The position numbers and the translations under genes are program-made. The notes under the pieces were generated by a model. That model had not been told where the DNA came from. It searched no databases and saw nothing but the letters and a program-made list of their open reading frames with translations. Shown here piece after piece: positions 1 through 6,229 of a stretch of 15,482 nt of DNA. The stretch's first letter is position 1; the number at the start of each line of letters is the position of its first letter. Source of the DNA: CBDVBZ01 sp965372355 (GTDB lineage: Bacteria; Krumholzibacteriota; Krumholzibacteriia; WVZY01); assembly GCA_965372355.1 (NCBI GenBank), contig CBDVBZ010000086.1, positions 1 to 15,482 on the forward strand, given 5' to 3'.

Positions 1-1
1 C

Positions 2-310
2 TGCAATGAGGCGCTGATCCTCGCTTGCCTTACCCCAGGGCCAAAGCACGGCTACAAGCTCGCACTCGAGATCGAGCAGCGGAGCGAGGGCGCCTTCAAG
101 TTCAACCACGGCACCCTCTACCCCATCCTCCACAAACTGGAAAAAAACGGCCTCATTGAGGGCCGCTGGTCCAACGACGGACAAAGACGAAAACGAAAGC
201 GTTACACGATCACCCGGAGGGGCGCCGAGTGTCTTAGAACCCGGTTTCGCGGCGCCCTGTCACGCGTCGCGGGGTGCAAGAAACACAACAAACGATGTCC
301 AGGGGAGTGA
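2..310 (+). CDS. PadR-family transcriptional regulator, 3' part only
   Basis: The gene runs in from the left edge, so its start is missing; the visible 102 codons are in frame from base 2 to the TGA at 308-310. The sequence shows the winged helix of PadR repressors: a HGYKLALEIEQRS helix, then the signature NHGTLYPILHKLEKNGLIEG (recognition helix and wing entry), then a basic wing with RRKRKRYTITRRG. PadR proteins are small dimeric repressors that often control neighbouring envelope or efflux genes. The usual C-terminal dimerisation helix is short here and ends in a Lys/Arg/Cys-rich tail, so this is a short PadR-S-like form. It ends 6 bp before the next ATG, so the two genes are probably cotranscribed. 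The target and ligand cannot be read from the sequence. Confidence 0.85.
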   Translation, partial: CNEALILACLTPGPKHGYKLALEIEQRSEGAFKFNHGTLYPILHKLEKNGLIEGRWSNDGQRRKRKRYTITRRGAECLRTRFRGALSRVAGCKKHNKRCPGE

Positions 311-316
311 TGACCT

Positions 317-796
317 ATGACGAGAACGCTGGTGGTATCGTTCGCGGTCCTGTTCGTCCTATCGTGCACATCCGCGCGTTCTCCGGACACACCCGATGAC
401 GATACCAAGCTCGTTTCTCCCGCGTCGTTCGATCGGGCCTGGTGGGCCGTAACAAACGTCCTTGCAGAGCACGGGTGGCCGATCGAGACGGAGAGCGAGG
501 TGTCGGGATCGATCGCGACGGAGTTTGTGTTGGTCGGTGTGAACCGGGACAGAAATGCGTGCCCGACGTTTGTGGGAGACAACAGACGCATAGACACTAT
601 GCGATGCAAGCTCATTGTGCACGTTCGGAGTCTCTCCGAGCAAGAGACGGAGATCGAGGTGAACGCTATCCTCGAGGGCAGGGTGGTTGCCGCGTACTCG
701 TCGCTCAGCGAGCGCTTTATAAAATGGACGCCGTGCAGCTCGACGGGCACGATCGAGAAAGAGATCCTGCACGCCATTGAAGTGGAGCTGTTATGA
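317..796 (+). CDS. Small predicted lipoprotein, unknown function
   Basis: This 159-residue protein starts with a short basic N terminus, a hydrophobic stretch (residues 5-15) and a lipobox VLSC with Cys17, so it is predicted to be a lipid-anchored envelope protein. The start is supported by GGGGAG at 302-307, 9 nt upstream, overlapping the end of the PadR gene. The mature part begins with a Ser/Pro/Asp-rich linker. A compact alpha/beta domain follows, with a pattern (FDRAWWAVTNVLAEHGWPIE, then SGSIATEF) reminiscent of BamC/NlpB-like or similar small envelope domains in which a helix precedes a beta sheet. That resemblance is weak and I do not assign a family. Cys82, Cys97 and Cys140 could form a disulfide. 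The coupling to PadR suggests a stress- or ligand-regulated envelope pair, by inference only. Confidence 0.75.
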   Translation: MTRTLVVSFAVLFVLSCTSARSPDTPDDDTKLVSPASFDRAWWAVTNVLAEHGWPIETESEVSGSIATEFVLVGVNRDRNACPTFVGDNRRIDTMRCKLIVHVRSLSEQETEIEVNAILEGRVVAAYSSLSERFIKWTPCSSTGTIEKEILHAIEVELL

Positions 797-798
797 AA

Positions 799-820
799 CG
801 GGCCGGCATCTGCCGGCCTG
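799..820 (+). terminator. GC-rich hairpin after the lipoprotein gene
   Basis: GGCCGGC (801-807) and GCCGGCC (812-818) form a perfect 7-bp stem around an ATCT loop. C799-G820 and a G-T pair at 800/819 extend it. It begins 3 nt after the stop codon. No T run follows, so it may act as a transcript-end stabiliser or a weak terminator. Confidence 0.45.
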
Positions 821-912
821 ACGTTGCCGCATCCCCTCTCAGCGTCACGGTACCGCAGGGTGTATGATGCCGGCCCGGTCACTCCTCCGAGGCCAACGCT
901 GCAAGATTCTCG

Positions 913-929
913 ACGAGCCGGGGGCTCGT
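913..929 (+). repeat. Inverted repeat in the 797-994 gap
   Basis: ACGAGCC (913-919) and GGCTCGT (923-929) pair perfectly around GGG. It lies 66 bp before the membrane-protein gene. No T run follows. It could be a second transcript-end hairpin or an operator. I see no gene in the rest of this 198-bp gap. Confidence 0.35.
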
Positions 930-994
930 GCTTCCCCAGTAGGGACCCACAGTTGTTAGACCGACGCAAGCGAGTGTCGTGATAGACTACCGAC

Positions 995-1678
995 ATGATT
1001 CCTCGATTTGCGATCGACGTATTTGTCTGGCTTCTTCTGTGGGTGGCGGGCTGGGGTGTGTACGGTTTGATGTTACGCCGGGGTATCGACTACGTAAAAC
1101 GCTTCCCGATCACGTGCGTCTATTTCCTGGCCCTTTCGGTTCTTATCGCGATTCTCTTCAAAACGACGCTTGCTCGAGTGACGGCAACCTTCAGTGCGAC
1201 GCCGTTTGTCGTTCTGGCTCTCGTCTACGTCGCCACGATCGTGCTCTACCGTGTGGCGCACGTCCGCCTCACAAGACCCGACCGACTGATCGAGAGAAAT
1301 CCGTACGAGCTCTTTCTGACACTGGATTACCGGTATCTATTCTCGAAGTCCTTCGAGCTACTATTCCAGCAAATGATGATCGTGCTGCTCATTCTCACGA
1401 TCCATGACGCGACCCCCGTGATAATCCATGTGATCGTGATCTACGGCGTTATCTTTCCGCTGGCTCATTTCCCCATCTATCCCTTCATCGGCACAAACGA
1501 GAAGGCGTTCAGGGTGTTCTATGTCGTTGCCTCGATAACATCCGCTATCTTGTTTCCTCTATTGATACTGAAGGTCAGCTACGGGTTTGTATACACTTAC
1601 GCCATCCATCTGTCGTTCTACACGCTGTCCGCATTGATCTTCTGGATGAGGAACACCCGTCCGGACGAAGCGTCCTGA
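995..1678 (+). CDS. Integral membrane protein, possible degenerate CPBP-like fold
   Basis: This 227-residue protein is dominated by about six or seven hydrophobic segments (roughly residues 5-27, 40-60, 65-86, 120-140, 143-165, 175-195 and 200-220), with positively charged loops between them. No family is obvious. Three spots loosely follow the order of CPBP (Abi, CAAX-protease-like) motifs: FELLFQQ near residue 122 in place of EExxxR, FPLAH near 155 matching FxxxH, and HLSFY near 207 in place of HxxxN/B. The first acidic residue and the arginine are missing, so a protease role is doubtful. There is no clear Shine-Dalgarno sequence before the ATG at 995, but the hydropathy pattern and codon use support a real gene. 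The neighbours give no functional clue. Confidence 0.65.
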   Translation: MIPRFAIDVFVWLLLWVAGWGVYGLMLRRGIDYVKRFPITCVYFLALSVLIAILFKTTLARVTATFSATPFVVLALVYVATIVLYRVAHVRLTRPDRLIERNPYELFLTLDYRYLFSKSFELLFQQMMIVLLILTIHDATPVIIHVIVIYGVIFPLAHFPIYPFIGTNEKAFRVFYVVASITSAILFPLLILKVSYGFVYTYAIHLSFYTLSALIFWMRNTRPDEAS

Positions 1679-1700
1679 CATCCTGGCAGTGCCGGTGACC

Positions 1701-1730
1701 TTGACCCGGCCGAGTCGCAGAGGCTATCAT
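1701..1730 (+). promoter_or_regulatory. Sigma70-like promoter before the GMC remnant
   Basis: TTGACC (1701-1706), an 18-nt spacer and TATCAT (1725-1730) each match the consensus hexamers at five of six positions. Transcription would start near 1737, on or next to the ATG at 1738. The transcript would be leaderless for the remnant and would carry about 260 nt of leader before the DUF4136 gene at 1998. Confidence 0.5.
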
Positions 1731-1737
1731 CCCCACA

Positions 1738-1993
1738 ATGAGCAAAGAACTCACGACTGACTATCTTATAGCGGATTGCGGAATTGCAGGCGCGCTCCTG
1801 CCGAGCAAACTTGCGGCGAACGGCAGGAAGATCGTCATTTTCGATCAGGGCCCTCGCATTACGGAAGCGGATCGCGCCGAGATGTTGCGTCGGAGCAAGG
1901 AGACGCTCAACGATTTCGCCGACGATGATGACGTTCGTGGTGTATCACCGCAAGACCCCAAACACGCCCCTACCCATCCGGAACTGGAGGTAG
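1738..1993 (+). pseudogene. Truncated GMC-type FAD oxidoreductase remnant
   Basis: The first 85 or so codons read like the N terminus of bacterial GMC oxidoreductases (FAD-dependent sugar, alcohol or gluconate dehydrogenases). They include a Rossmann strand-turn-helix (LIADCGIAGALLPSKL), a strand ending in an acidic cluster (IVIFDQGPR), then RAEMLRRSKETLNDF and a P/H-rich segment KHAPTHPE that matches the early flavin-loop region of the family. The first glycine of the GxGxxG motif is replaced by Asp, and nothing of the remaining 400-500 residues follows. After about 1985 the frame runs into an unrelated lipoprotein gene. The open frame continues in register to 2253, but that part is a shadow of the next gene. 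It is most simply a deletion relic; its promoter is intact. Confidence 0.6.
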
Positions 1994-1997
1994 CTTT

Positions 1998-2606
1998 ATG
2001 CGGCATCTTACAACCGGCCTTTCTTTCGTACTTGCACTCGGTATCATCGGATGCGGCAGCTCGCGAGACAAAGAGATCAAGAGGGTTTTGGATTCTCCGA
2101 TCAGCTACAAGTCGCACCTCTCATCGTGGGCGAACATGGGGAATTACAAGACGTGGAACTGGGTGCCAATGCCCCAGGCCGTCCGGGTCGATCCCAGGGC
2201 CAGCGATCCCCAGCTTCGCGCGGCGATCGAGAAAGCGGTCGCGATGCATATGAAGGAACGGGGTTACGCCAAGGTGGATGGCTCGCCGGATCTCCAGGTC
2301 AACTATCACGTCGCGACACAGCACATCGACCGCGAGTTCATGGAAACCATGTACGACGGCAAGTACTGGCCCGACTACCGGATGGACTTCAGGGGATCGG
2401 GTAAGGCGGCGCGCGAGTGGAAAGAGGGCTCGGTTCTCGTATTCCTCTTTGACACGAACTCGCAGGAGATCGTGTGGCAGAGCTCTGCCACGGCTGAGGT
2501 CACCGACCAGGCGCCGGAGGAGAGGGGCGCCGCGCGGCTCAACGAGGCCATCAAGGTCATGTTCACGAGCCTGCCCGGAAGACCTGCTTGGGAGATGAAC
2601 GAGTAG
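1998..2606 (+). CDS. DUF4136-type lipoprotein
   Basis: This 202-residue protein has a signal sequence with lipobox IIGC (Cys19), so it is expected to be a lipid-anchored periplasmic or outer-membrane protein. GGAGG at 1986-1990 sits 7 nt before the ATG. The mature part has the order typical of DUF4136 proteins: NYKTWNWVP near residue 50, a helix with DPQLRAAIEKAVAMHMKERGY, then PDLQVNYHV, and a late beta segment SVLVFLFDTNSQEIVWQSSA followed by a helix. The family has no established biochemical role and often occurs in envelope-stress settings. It lies 32 bp before the IorA-type gene on the same strand and may be cotranscribed with it from the promoter at 1701-1730. Confidence 0.85.
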   Translation: MRHLTTGLSFVLALGIIGCGSSRDKEIKRVLDSPISYKSHLSSWANMGNYKTWNWVPMPQAVRVDPRASDPQLRAAIEKAVAMHMKERGYAKVDGSPDLQVNYHVATQHIDREFMETMYDGKYWPDYRMDFRGSGKAAREWKEGSVLVFLFDTNSQEIVWQSSATAEVTDQAPEERGAARLNEAIKVMFTSLPGRPAWEMNE

Positions 2607-2638
2607 CGGCAGGACGAACACACCGGAAGGATTGAATC

Positions 2639-3103
2639 ATGAAAATCACACTGACGGTAAATGGTGAGGGACACACCGTCGATGTCGCTCCCGACACACC
2701 GCTGCTTTGGGTTTTGAGGGACACGTTGGGTTTGACCGGCACCAAGTACGGCTGTGGCGAGGCGCTCTGCGGGAGCTGTACCGTCCATCTCAACGGCAGC
2801 CCGGTTCGATCGTGTGTCATGCCGGTGTCCGCCGTCGCGGGCGCGCGAATCACGACGATCGAGGGGCTGTCTCCCGATGGCAACCACCCGCTGCAAAAGG
2901 CGTGGATCGAGGACGATGTCTCGCAGTGCGGTTATTGTCAGCCGGGACAGATCATGACGGCGGCGGCATTGCTCGAGCAGAACCCCAACCCGAATGACGA
3001 CGATATCGATGCTGCACTCTATGGCAACCTCTGCCGGTGCGGCACACATGACAGGATTCGCAAGGCGATTCACCGTGTGGTGAAGAAGGGGGGTGGACGG
3101 TAA
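2639..3103 (+). CDS. Molybdenum hydroxylase 2Fe-2S subunit (IorA type)
   Basis: This 154-residue subunit carries electrons from the molybdenum site of its partner to an outside acceptor. It shows both clusters of the xanthine oxidase family small subunit. The plant-ferredoxin-like N-terminal cluster has Cys39, Cys44, Cys47 and Cys59. The helical C-terminal cluster has QCGYCQPG with Cys97 and Cys100, then CRC with Cys132 and Cys134. The length matches isoquinoline 1-oxidoreductase alpha subunits and aldehyde oxidoreductase small chains. GGAAGG at 2625-2630 lies 8 nt before the ATG. The stop codon shares one base with the start of the large-subunit gene (TAATG), so translation is coupled. There is no signal peptide of its own; export would rely on the partner. 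The substrate is not predictable. Confidence 0.95.
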   Translation: MKITLTVNGEGHTVDVAPDTPLLWVLRDTLGLTGTKYGCGEALCGSCTVHLNGSPVRSCVMPVSAVAGARITTIEGLSPDGNHPLQKAWIEDDVSQCGYCQPGQIMTAAALLEQNPNPNDDDIDAALYGNLCRCGTHDRIRKAIHRVVKKGGGR

Positions 3104-5286
3104 TGGGCAACACAAAGATCAGTCGCCGAAATTTTCTCAAGGTCTCCGCAGCCACCACCGGCGGGTTCATCATCGGCTTCTATGTTCCCGTCGATGAATC
3201 GCTCACTCAGACCGTCGAGCGGTTCGAGCCGAACGCTTTTCTAAAGATTGCTCGCGATGGGTCCGTCACGATCATGGCGAAGAACCCCGAGCTCGGTCAG
3301 GGGGTCAAAACGTCGTTGCCGATGATCATTGCCGAGGAACTGGAGGTCAACTGGGAGGATGTCCGCATCGAGCAAGCCGACCTCGACTCGCGTCTCGGTG
3401 GCCAGTGGGCCGGCGGTAGCATGAGTGTCACGTACAACTTTGACATGCTGCGGACGGCAGGCGCCACGGCGCGCGAAATGCTCATTACAGCCGCGGCGAA
3501 CGAGTGGAGTGCCGATCGTGGCGAGTGCTATGCCGAGGCAGGACGCGTGCACCACCAGCCGAGCGGAAGGAGCATCGCGTACGGAGATCTCGTGGACGCG
3601 GCTGCCGAGCTTCCCGTGCCTGAAGAAGTCGATGTCAAGGACCCGAAGGATTTTCGGATTGTGGGAACGTCGAAGATGAACATCGACGGCAAAGACCTCG
3701 TCACCGGTCGGACGATCTTCGGTTTGGATGTAAAAGTACCGGGGATGCTCTATGCGGTGATCGAGAAGCCACCGACGTTTGGTGGACGGGTGAAGAGTTA
3801 CGACGATACGGCGGCCATGCGCGTGGCGGGCGTAAAGCATGTGATCGAGGTCGAGCCGATGGAAGATCCCACACACCGGATTGCCGGTGTCGCCGTTGTC
3901 GCCGAATCGACGTGGGCCGCCATAAAGGGACGTGAGGCGCTGAACGTCGCGTGGGAGGACGGCCCGCGCAAGGATGAGAGTACCGAGAGCCTCACCGCCC
4001 AGTTCGACCGCCTGACCCAGCAAGAGGGAAAGGTGCTGCGAGACGACGGTGATGTCGATGCCGCCCTCGCGGATGCCAAGACCACACTGAACGCGGTCTA
4101 CGAGGCGCCGTTTCTCTCACACTCCCCCATGGAACCGATGAACTGCGTGGCCGATGTGCGTAGCGATCGGTGTGAGGTGTGGGCGCCGACGCAGGTACCG
4201 GGCACGGTGCATCGTCTCGCCCAGGGTATTACGGGGTTGCCGCCCCAGGCGATTGTGGTCCATCAGATTCGCTGCGGTGGCGGTTTTGGCAGACGGCTCA
4301 TGGCAGACTACGCCGCCGAGGCTGTGTTTCTGTCCAAAACGGTTGGTGCACCCGTTCAGGTCGTGTGGTCACGCGAGGACGATATGCGGCACGACTACTA
4401 TCGCCCGGCGGGATTTCATCGTCTGCGGGCGGCTGTGAATGACGACGGCAACCTGATTGCCTGGCACGTTCACACGTCCACGACATCGCGGTACGAATTT
4501 CGCGGGAGCGAAGAGCCCGCGGAGAGCACCGAGGTCTTTCCCGATGCATTTCCCGCAGGGTTGATCCCCAACTTTCGCATGGCGTATTCCCCCGCCGACA
4601 CGAGTGTGCCGACCGGCGCGTGGCGGGGACCCGGCAAGAATGCGAACACGTTTGTCGACCAGTGCTTTCTGGATGAAATCGCCGAAGCGGCGGGCAAAGA
4701 TCCGGTAGCGTTCAGGCTACAGATCCTCGGGGAATCACGCGACATGCCCTACCGCGACCATGGCGGGCCGACGTACAACACCGGCCGGTTGAAACACGTC
4801 CTCGAGACCGCGGCGAAGAATGGCAACTGGGGCGCTCCGCTACCCAAGGGACGGGGGCGTGGTATTGCCGCGCACTTTATGTTTGGCGCCTACACGGCCC
4901 AGGTCGCGGAAGTGACCGTGGCAGACGGCGAGGTTTCGGTGGATCGCGTGGTCGCGGTCGTGGATTGTGGAATCGTCATCAACCCCATCGGCGCCCGCGC
5001 GCAGGTCGAGGGGGGCATACTACACGGCCTGAGCGCCACGCTTCACGAGCAGATCACGATTGCAGGCGGCGGCACCGTGCAGGGCAATTTCGATGACTAC
5101 CCGATCCTGCGTTTAGGCGAAGCGCCAAAGATCGAGGTGCATTTCGTCACGAACACCGAGCACCCGCAGGGACTCGGTGAGATGGTGCTGCCGTCGATCA
5201 TGCCGGCGGTGTGCAACGCGGTTTTTGCCGCAACGGGCACGAGGATTCGGCGGTTGCCCATTCGCGCAGAGGATCTGCGCTCGTAG
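3103..5286 (+). CDS. Molybdenum hydroxylase large subunit, Tat-type (IorB-like)
   Basis: This 727-residue protein is the catalytic subunit that binds the molybdopterin cofactor and hydroxylates an aldehyde or N-heterocycle using water. The N terminus has a twin-arginine motif, SRRNFLK (residues 6-12), followed by a hydrophobic stretch ending near residue 29, so export by Tat is predicted. An aldehyde oxidase a/b-hammerhead-like segment begins near residue 187. Cofactor-binding motifs follow: GGGFGRR near 391-397, GAWRGPG near 505-511, and the C-terminal GLGE with Glu693 as the likely catalytic base. The length fits isoquinoline 1-oxidoreductase beta subunits rather than the longer cytosolic xanthine dehydrogenases. 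There is no XdhC-like maturation factor, cofactor gene or cytochrome partner in the window, so the electron acceptor is unknown. Confidence 0.93.
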   Translation: MGNTKISRRNFLKVSAATTGGFIIGFYVPVDESLTQTVERFEPNAFLKIARDGSVTIMAKNPELGQGVKTSLPMIIAEELEVNWEDVRIEQADLDSRLGGQWAGGSMSVTYNFDMLRTAGATAREMLITAAANEWSADRGECYAEAGRVHHQPSGRSIAYGDLVDAAAELPVPEEVDVKDPKDFRIVGTSKMNIDGKDLVTGRTIFGLDVKVPGMLYAVIEKPPTFGGRVKSYDDTAAMRVAGVKHVIEVEPMEDPTHRIAGVAVVAESTWAAIKGREALNVAWEDGPRKDESTESLTAQFDRLTQQEGKVLRDDGDVDAALADAKTTLNAVYEAPFLSHSPMEPMNCVADVRSDRCEVWAPTQVPGTVHRLAQGITGLPPQAIVVHQIRCGGGFGRRLMADYAAEAVFLSKTVGAPVQVVWSREDDMRHDYYRPAGFHRLRAAVNDDGNLIAWHVHTSTTSRYEFRGSEEPAESTEVFPDAFPAGLIPNFRMAYSPADTSVPTGAWRGPGKNANTFVDQCFLDEIAEAAGKDPVAFRLQILGESRDMPYRDHGGPTYNTGRLKHVLETAAKNGNWGAPLPKGRGRGIAAHFMFGAYTAQVAEVTVADGEVSVDRVVAVVDCGIVINPIGARAQVEGGILHGLSATLHEQITIAGGGTVQGNFDDYPILRLGEAPKIEVHFVTNTEHPQGLGEMVLPSIMPAVCNAVFAATGTRIRRLPIRAEDLRS

Positions 5287-5344
5287 ATTCCGGAATGTCT
5301 GGCGTAGAAGTCGGCTCTAGAAGGCTTCGCCGATGCGACTGAGG

Positions 5345-5368
5345 CGGGCCGGGATTTCTCCCGGCCCG
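5345..5368. terminator. Strong hairpin between convergent genes
   Basis: CGGGCCGGGA (5345-5354) and TCCCGGCCCG (5359-5368) form a perfect 10-bp stem around TTTC. It sits 58 bp after the molybdenum hydroxylase stop codon and 29 bp from the end of the minus-strand gene. It can serve both strands, but no T run follows on either side. Confidence 0.6.
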
Positions 5369-5397
5369 TGGTTGTGAGGGTTGGATCTGACGCAGCG

Positions 5398-5922
5398 CTA
5401 GAAGTCGTCGAAGCTGCCGTCATCATCCATGTAGGCAACGTGTCGCCATTCATGCGTGCGCGTGCCGCCCCTGTAAGCGCCGTGTCGCCATTCATGCGTG
5501 CGGGAGCCAAACCTGGCGAGTTTTCGTTCCCTGTGAAGGAAGCGTCTCCAGCTCCGTTCATGCCTTGCGGCGCGCACGACCGGTCGGGGCAAGTAAAGCC
5601 AGTGCCCGATCTCGAACCATCGATACCCCAGGCGTCTCAGCTGAATCAACTCACGCGCCGGCACGCTTGTGTAACGACCCAGACGGCGGGCCATCATCCG
5701 ATCCTGCCTGCTGATTCTGTGATGCGCATCCACATAGATCGGGCGATGCCTTTTCGTTCGCACCGGGTAGTAGGAGGGTTTGTTGCTCACCCGGACGCGC
5801 ACATTCGGCGACCGGTACGTCGCGTCGATGCGGACCCCCGCGTCGGCATCCGAACCGATGCCGGACCCGGCGAGGAGAACCAGCGCCAACAAGCTCAGTA
5901 AACTCAATCGCATTGTTCTCAT
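5398..5922 (-). CDS. Small secreted basic protein with a C-terminal repeat
   Basis: I do not recognise a family. The start is placed at the ATG at 5922 because AGGAGG (minus strand, 5936-5931) lies 8 nt upstream; a further-upstream GTG would overlap that site. The 174-residue product has a typical Sec signal (MRTMRLSLLSLLALVLLAG) with probable cleavage around GSDADA-GV. The mature part is very rich in Arg, His, Tyr and Trp. A helical segment (residues 70-110) reads RQDRMMARRLGRYTSVPARE and then LIQLRRLGYRWFEIGHWLYL, which resembles short periplasmic helical modules of unknown function. The C terminus carries a 14-residue duplication, RTHEWRHGAY and RTHEWRHVAY, then an acidic tail ending DDF. 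The charge suggests binding to nucleic acid, lipopolysaccharide or another anionic surface; this is inference. Confidence 0.75.
   Translation of the reverse strand: MRTMRLSLLSLLALVLLAGSGIGSDADAGVRIDATYRSPNVRVRVSNKPSYYPVRTKRHRPIYVDAHHRISRQDRMMARRLGRYTSVPARELIQLRRLGYRWFEIGHWLYLPRPVVRAARHERSWRRFLHRERKLARFGSRTHEWRHGAYRGGTRTHEWRHVAYMDDDGSFDDF
5439..5502. repeat. 22-bp direct repeat inside the secreted-protein gene
   Basis: The same 22 bases occur at 5439-5460 and 5481-5502, exactly 42 bp (14 codons) apart. They encode the duplicated THEWRH segment in the same frame. Confidence 0.85.
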
Positions 5923-6004
5923 GACGAACACCTCCTATTGTGGCCGCCCCAAGTGGCGACTCTGCCCCCGACTGTTGCAAGTCACATTCCTCACGAGCAA
6001 TACT

Positions 6005-6034
6005 ATGATAACATGTTACAAACACATATGTTAA
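6005..6034 (-). promoter_or_regulatory. Promoter and palindromic operator of the secreted-protein gene
   Basis: Read on the minus strand, TTAACA (6034-6029), an 18-nt spacer and TATCAT (6010-6005) make a good sigma70-like promoter, about 75 nt upstream of the gene start. The perfect 10-bp palindrome TAACATGTTA (6009-6018) overlaps the -10 box, and a second palindrome, ACATATGT (6024-6031), overlaps the -35 side. This layout suits a dimeric repressor. Confidence 0.5.
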
Positions 6035-6064
6035 ACGCCTCATGCCACGGTCGGGCCGAACGCG

Positions 6065-6098
6065 AATCTGGACCTCCCGGGCCATGACCGTCCAGATT
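6065..6098. repeat. 9-bp inverted repeat between divergent genes
   Basis: AATCTGGAC (6065-6073) and GTCCAGATT (6090-6098) are exact reverse complements with a 16-bp spacer. They lie in the 307-bp region between the minus-strand gene and the peroxiredoxin gene, upstream of the predicted peroxiredoxin promoter. An operator or a hairpin is possible. I see no gene in this intergenic region. Confidence 0.5.
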
Positions 6099-6130
6099 AG
6101 TGGACAACTCAGGGGCACCTCGTTCTTGCC

Positions 6131-6160
6131 TTGCGATGAGGGGGGCAATTCCGGTATCCT
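6131..6160 (+). promoter_or_regulatory. Weak candidate promoter of the peroxiredoxin gene
   Basis: TTGCGA (6131-6136), 18 nt and TATCCT (6155-6160) match four of six positions each. The predicted transcript would start near 6167, directly at a stem-loop. Confidence 0.3.
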
Positions 6161-6168
6161 GCACAGAA

Positions 6169-6192
6169 GCGTGGTCGGACCCTCGATCACGC
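6169..6192 (+). promoter_or_regulatory. Stem-loop at the predicted 5' end of the peroxiredoxin mRNA
   Basis: GCGTGGTCG (6169-6177) pairs with CGATCACGC (6184-6192) over 9 bp, including one G-U pair, around GACCCT. It lies 37 nt before the start codon and could protect the 5' end or bind a regulator. Confidence 0.35.
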
Positions 6193-6229
6193 GACATCTC
6201 GAACACACGCAGAAGCGGAGGTAGACTAC

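Noticed and set aside
202..996. 264-codon minus-strand ORF opposite the lipoprotein gene
   Set aside because: The plus strand has a lipobox, ribosome site and coherent protein; the minus product has no recognisable structure and covers the non-coding gap.
1998..2253. C-terminal half of the 171-codon frame from 1738 as a real protein
   Set aside because: It is a frame shadow of the DUF4136 lipoprotein gene, which has its own ribosome site and lipobox.
5368..5901. 177-codon plus-strand ORF opposite the secreted-protein gene
   Set aside because: The minus strand has AGGAGG, a clear signal peptide and a promoter; the plus frame has none of these.
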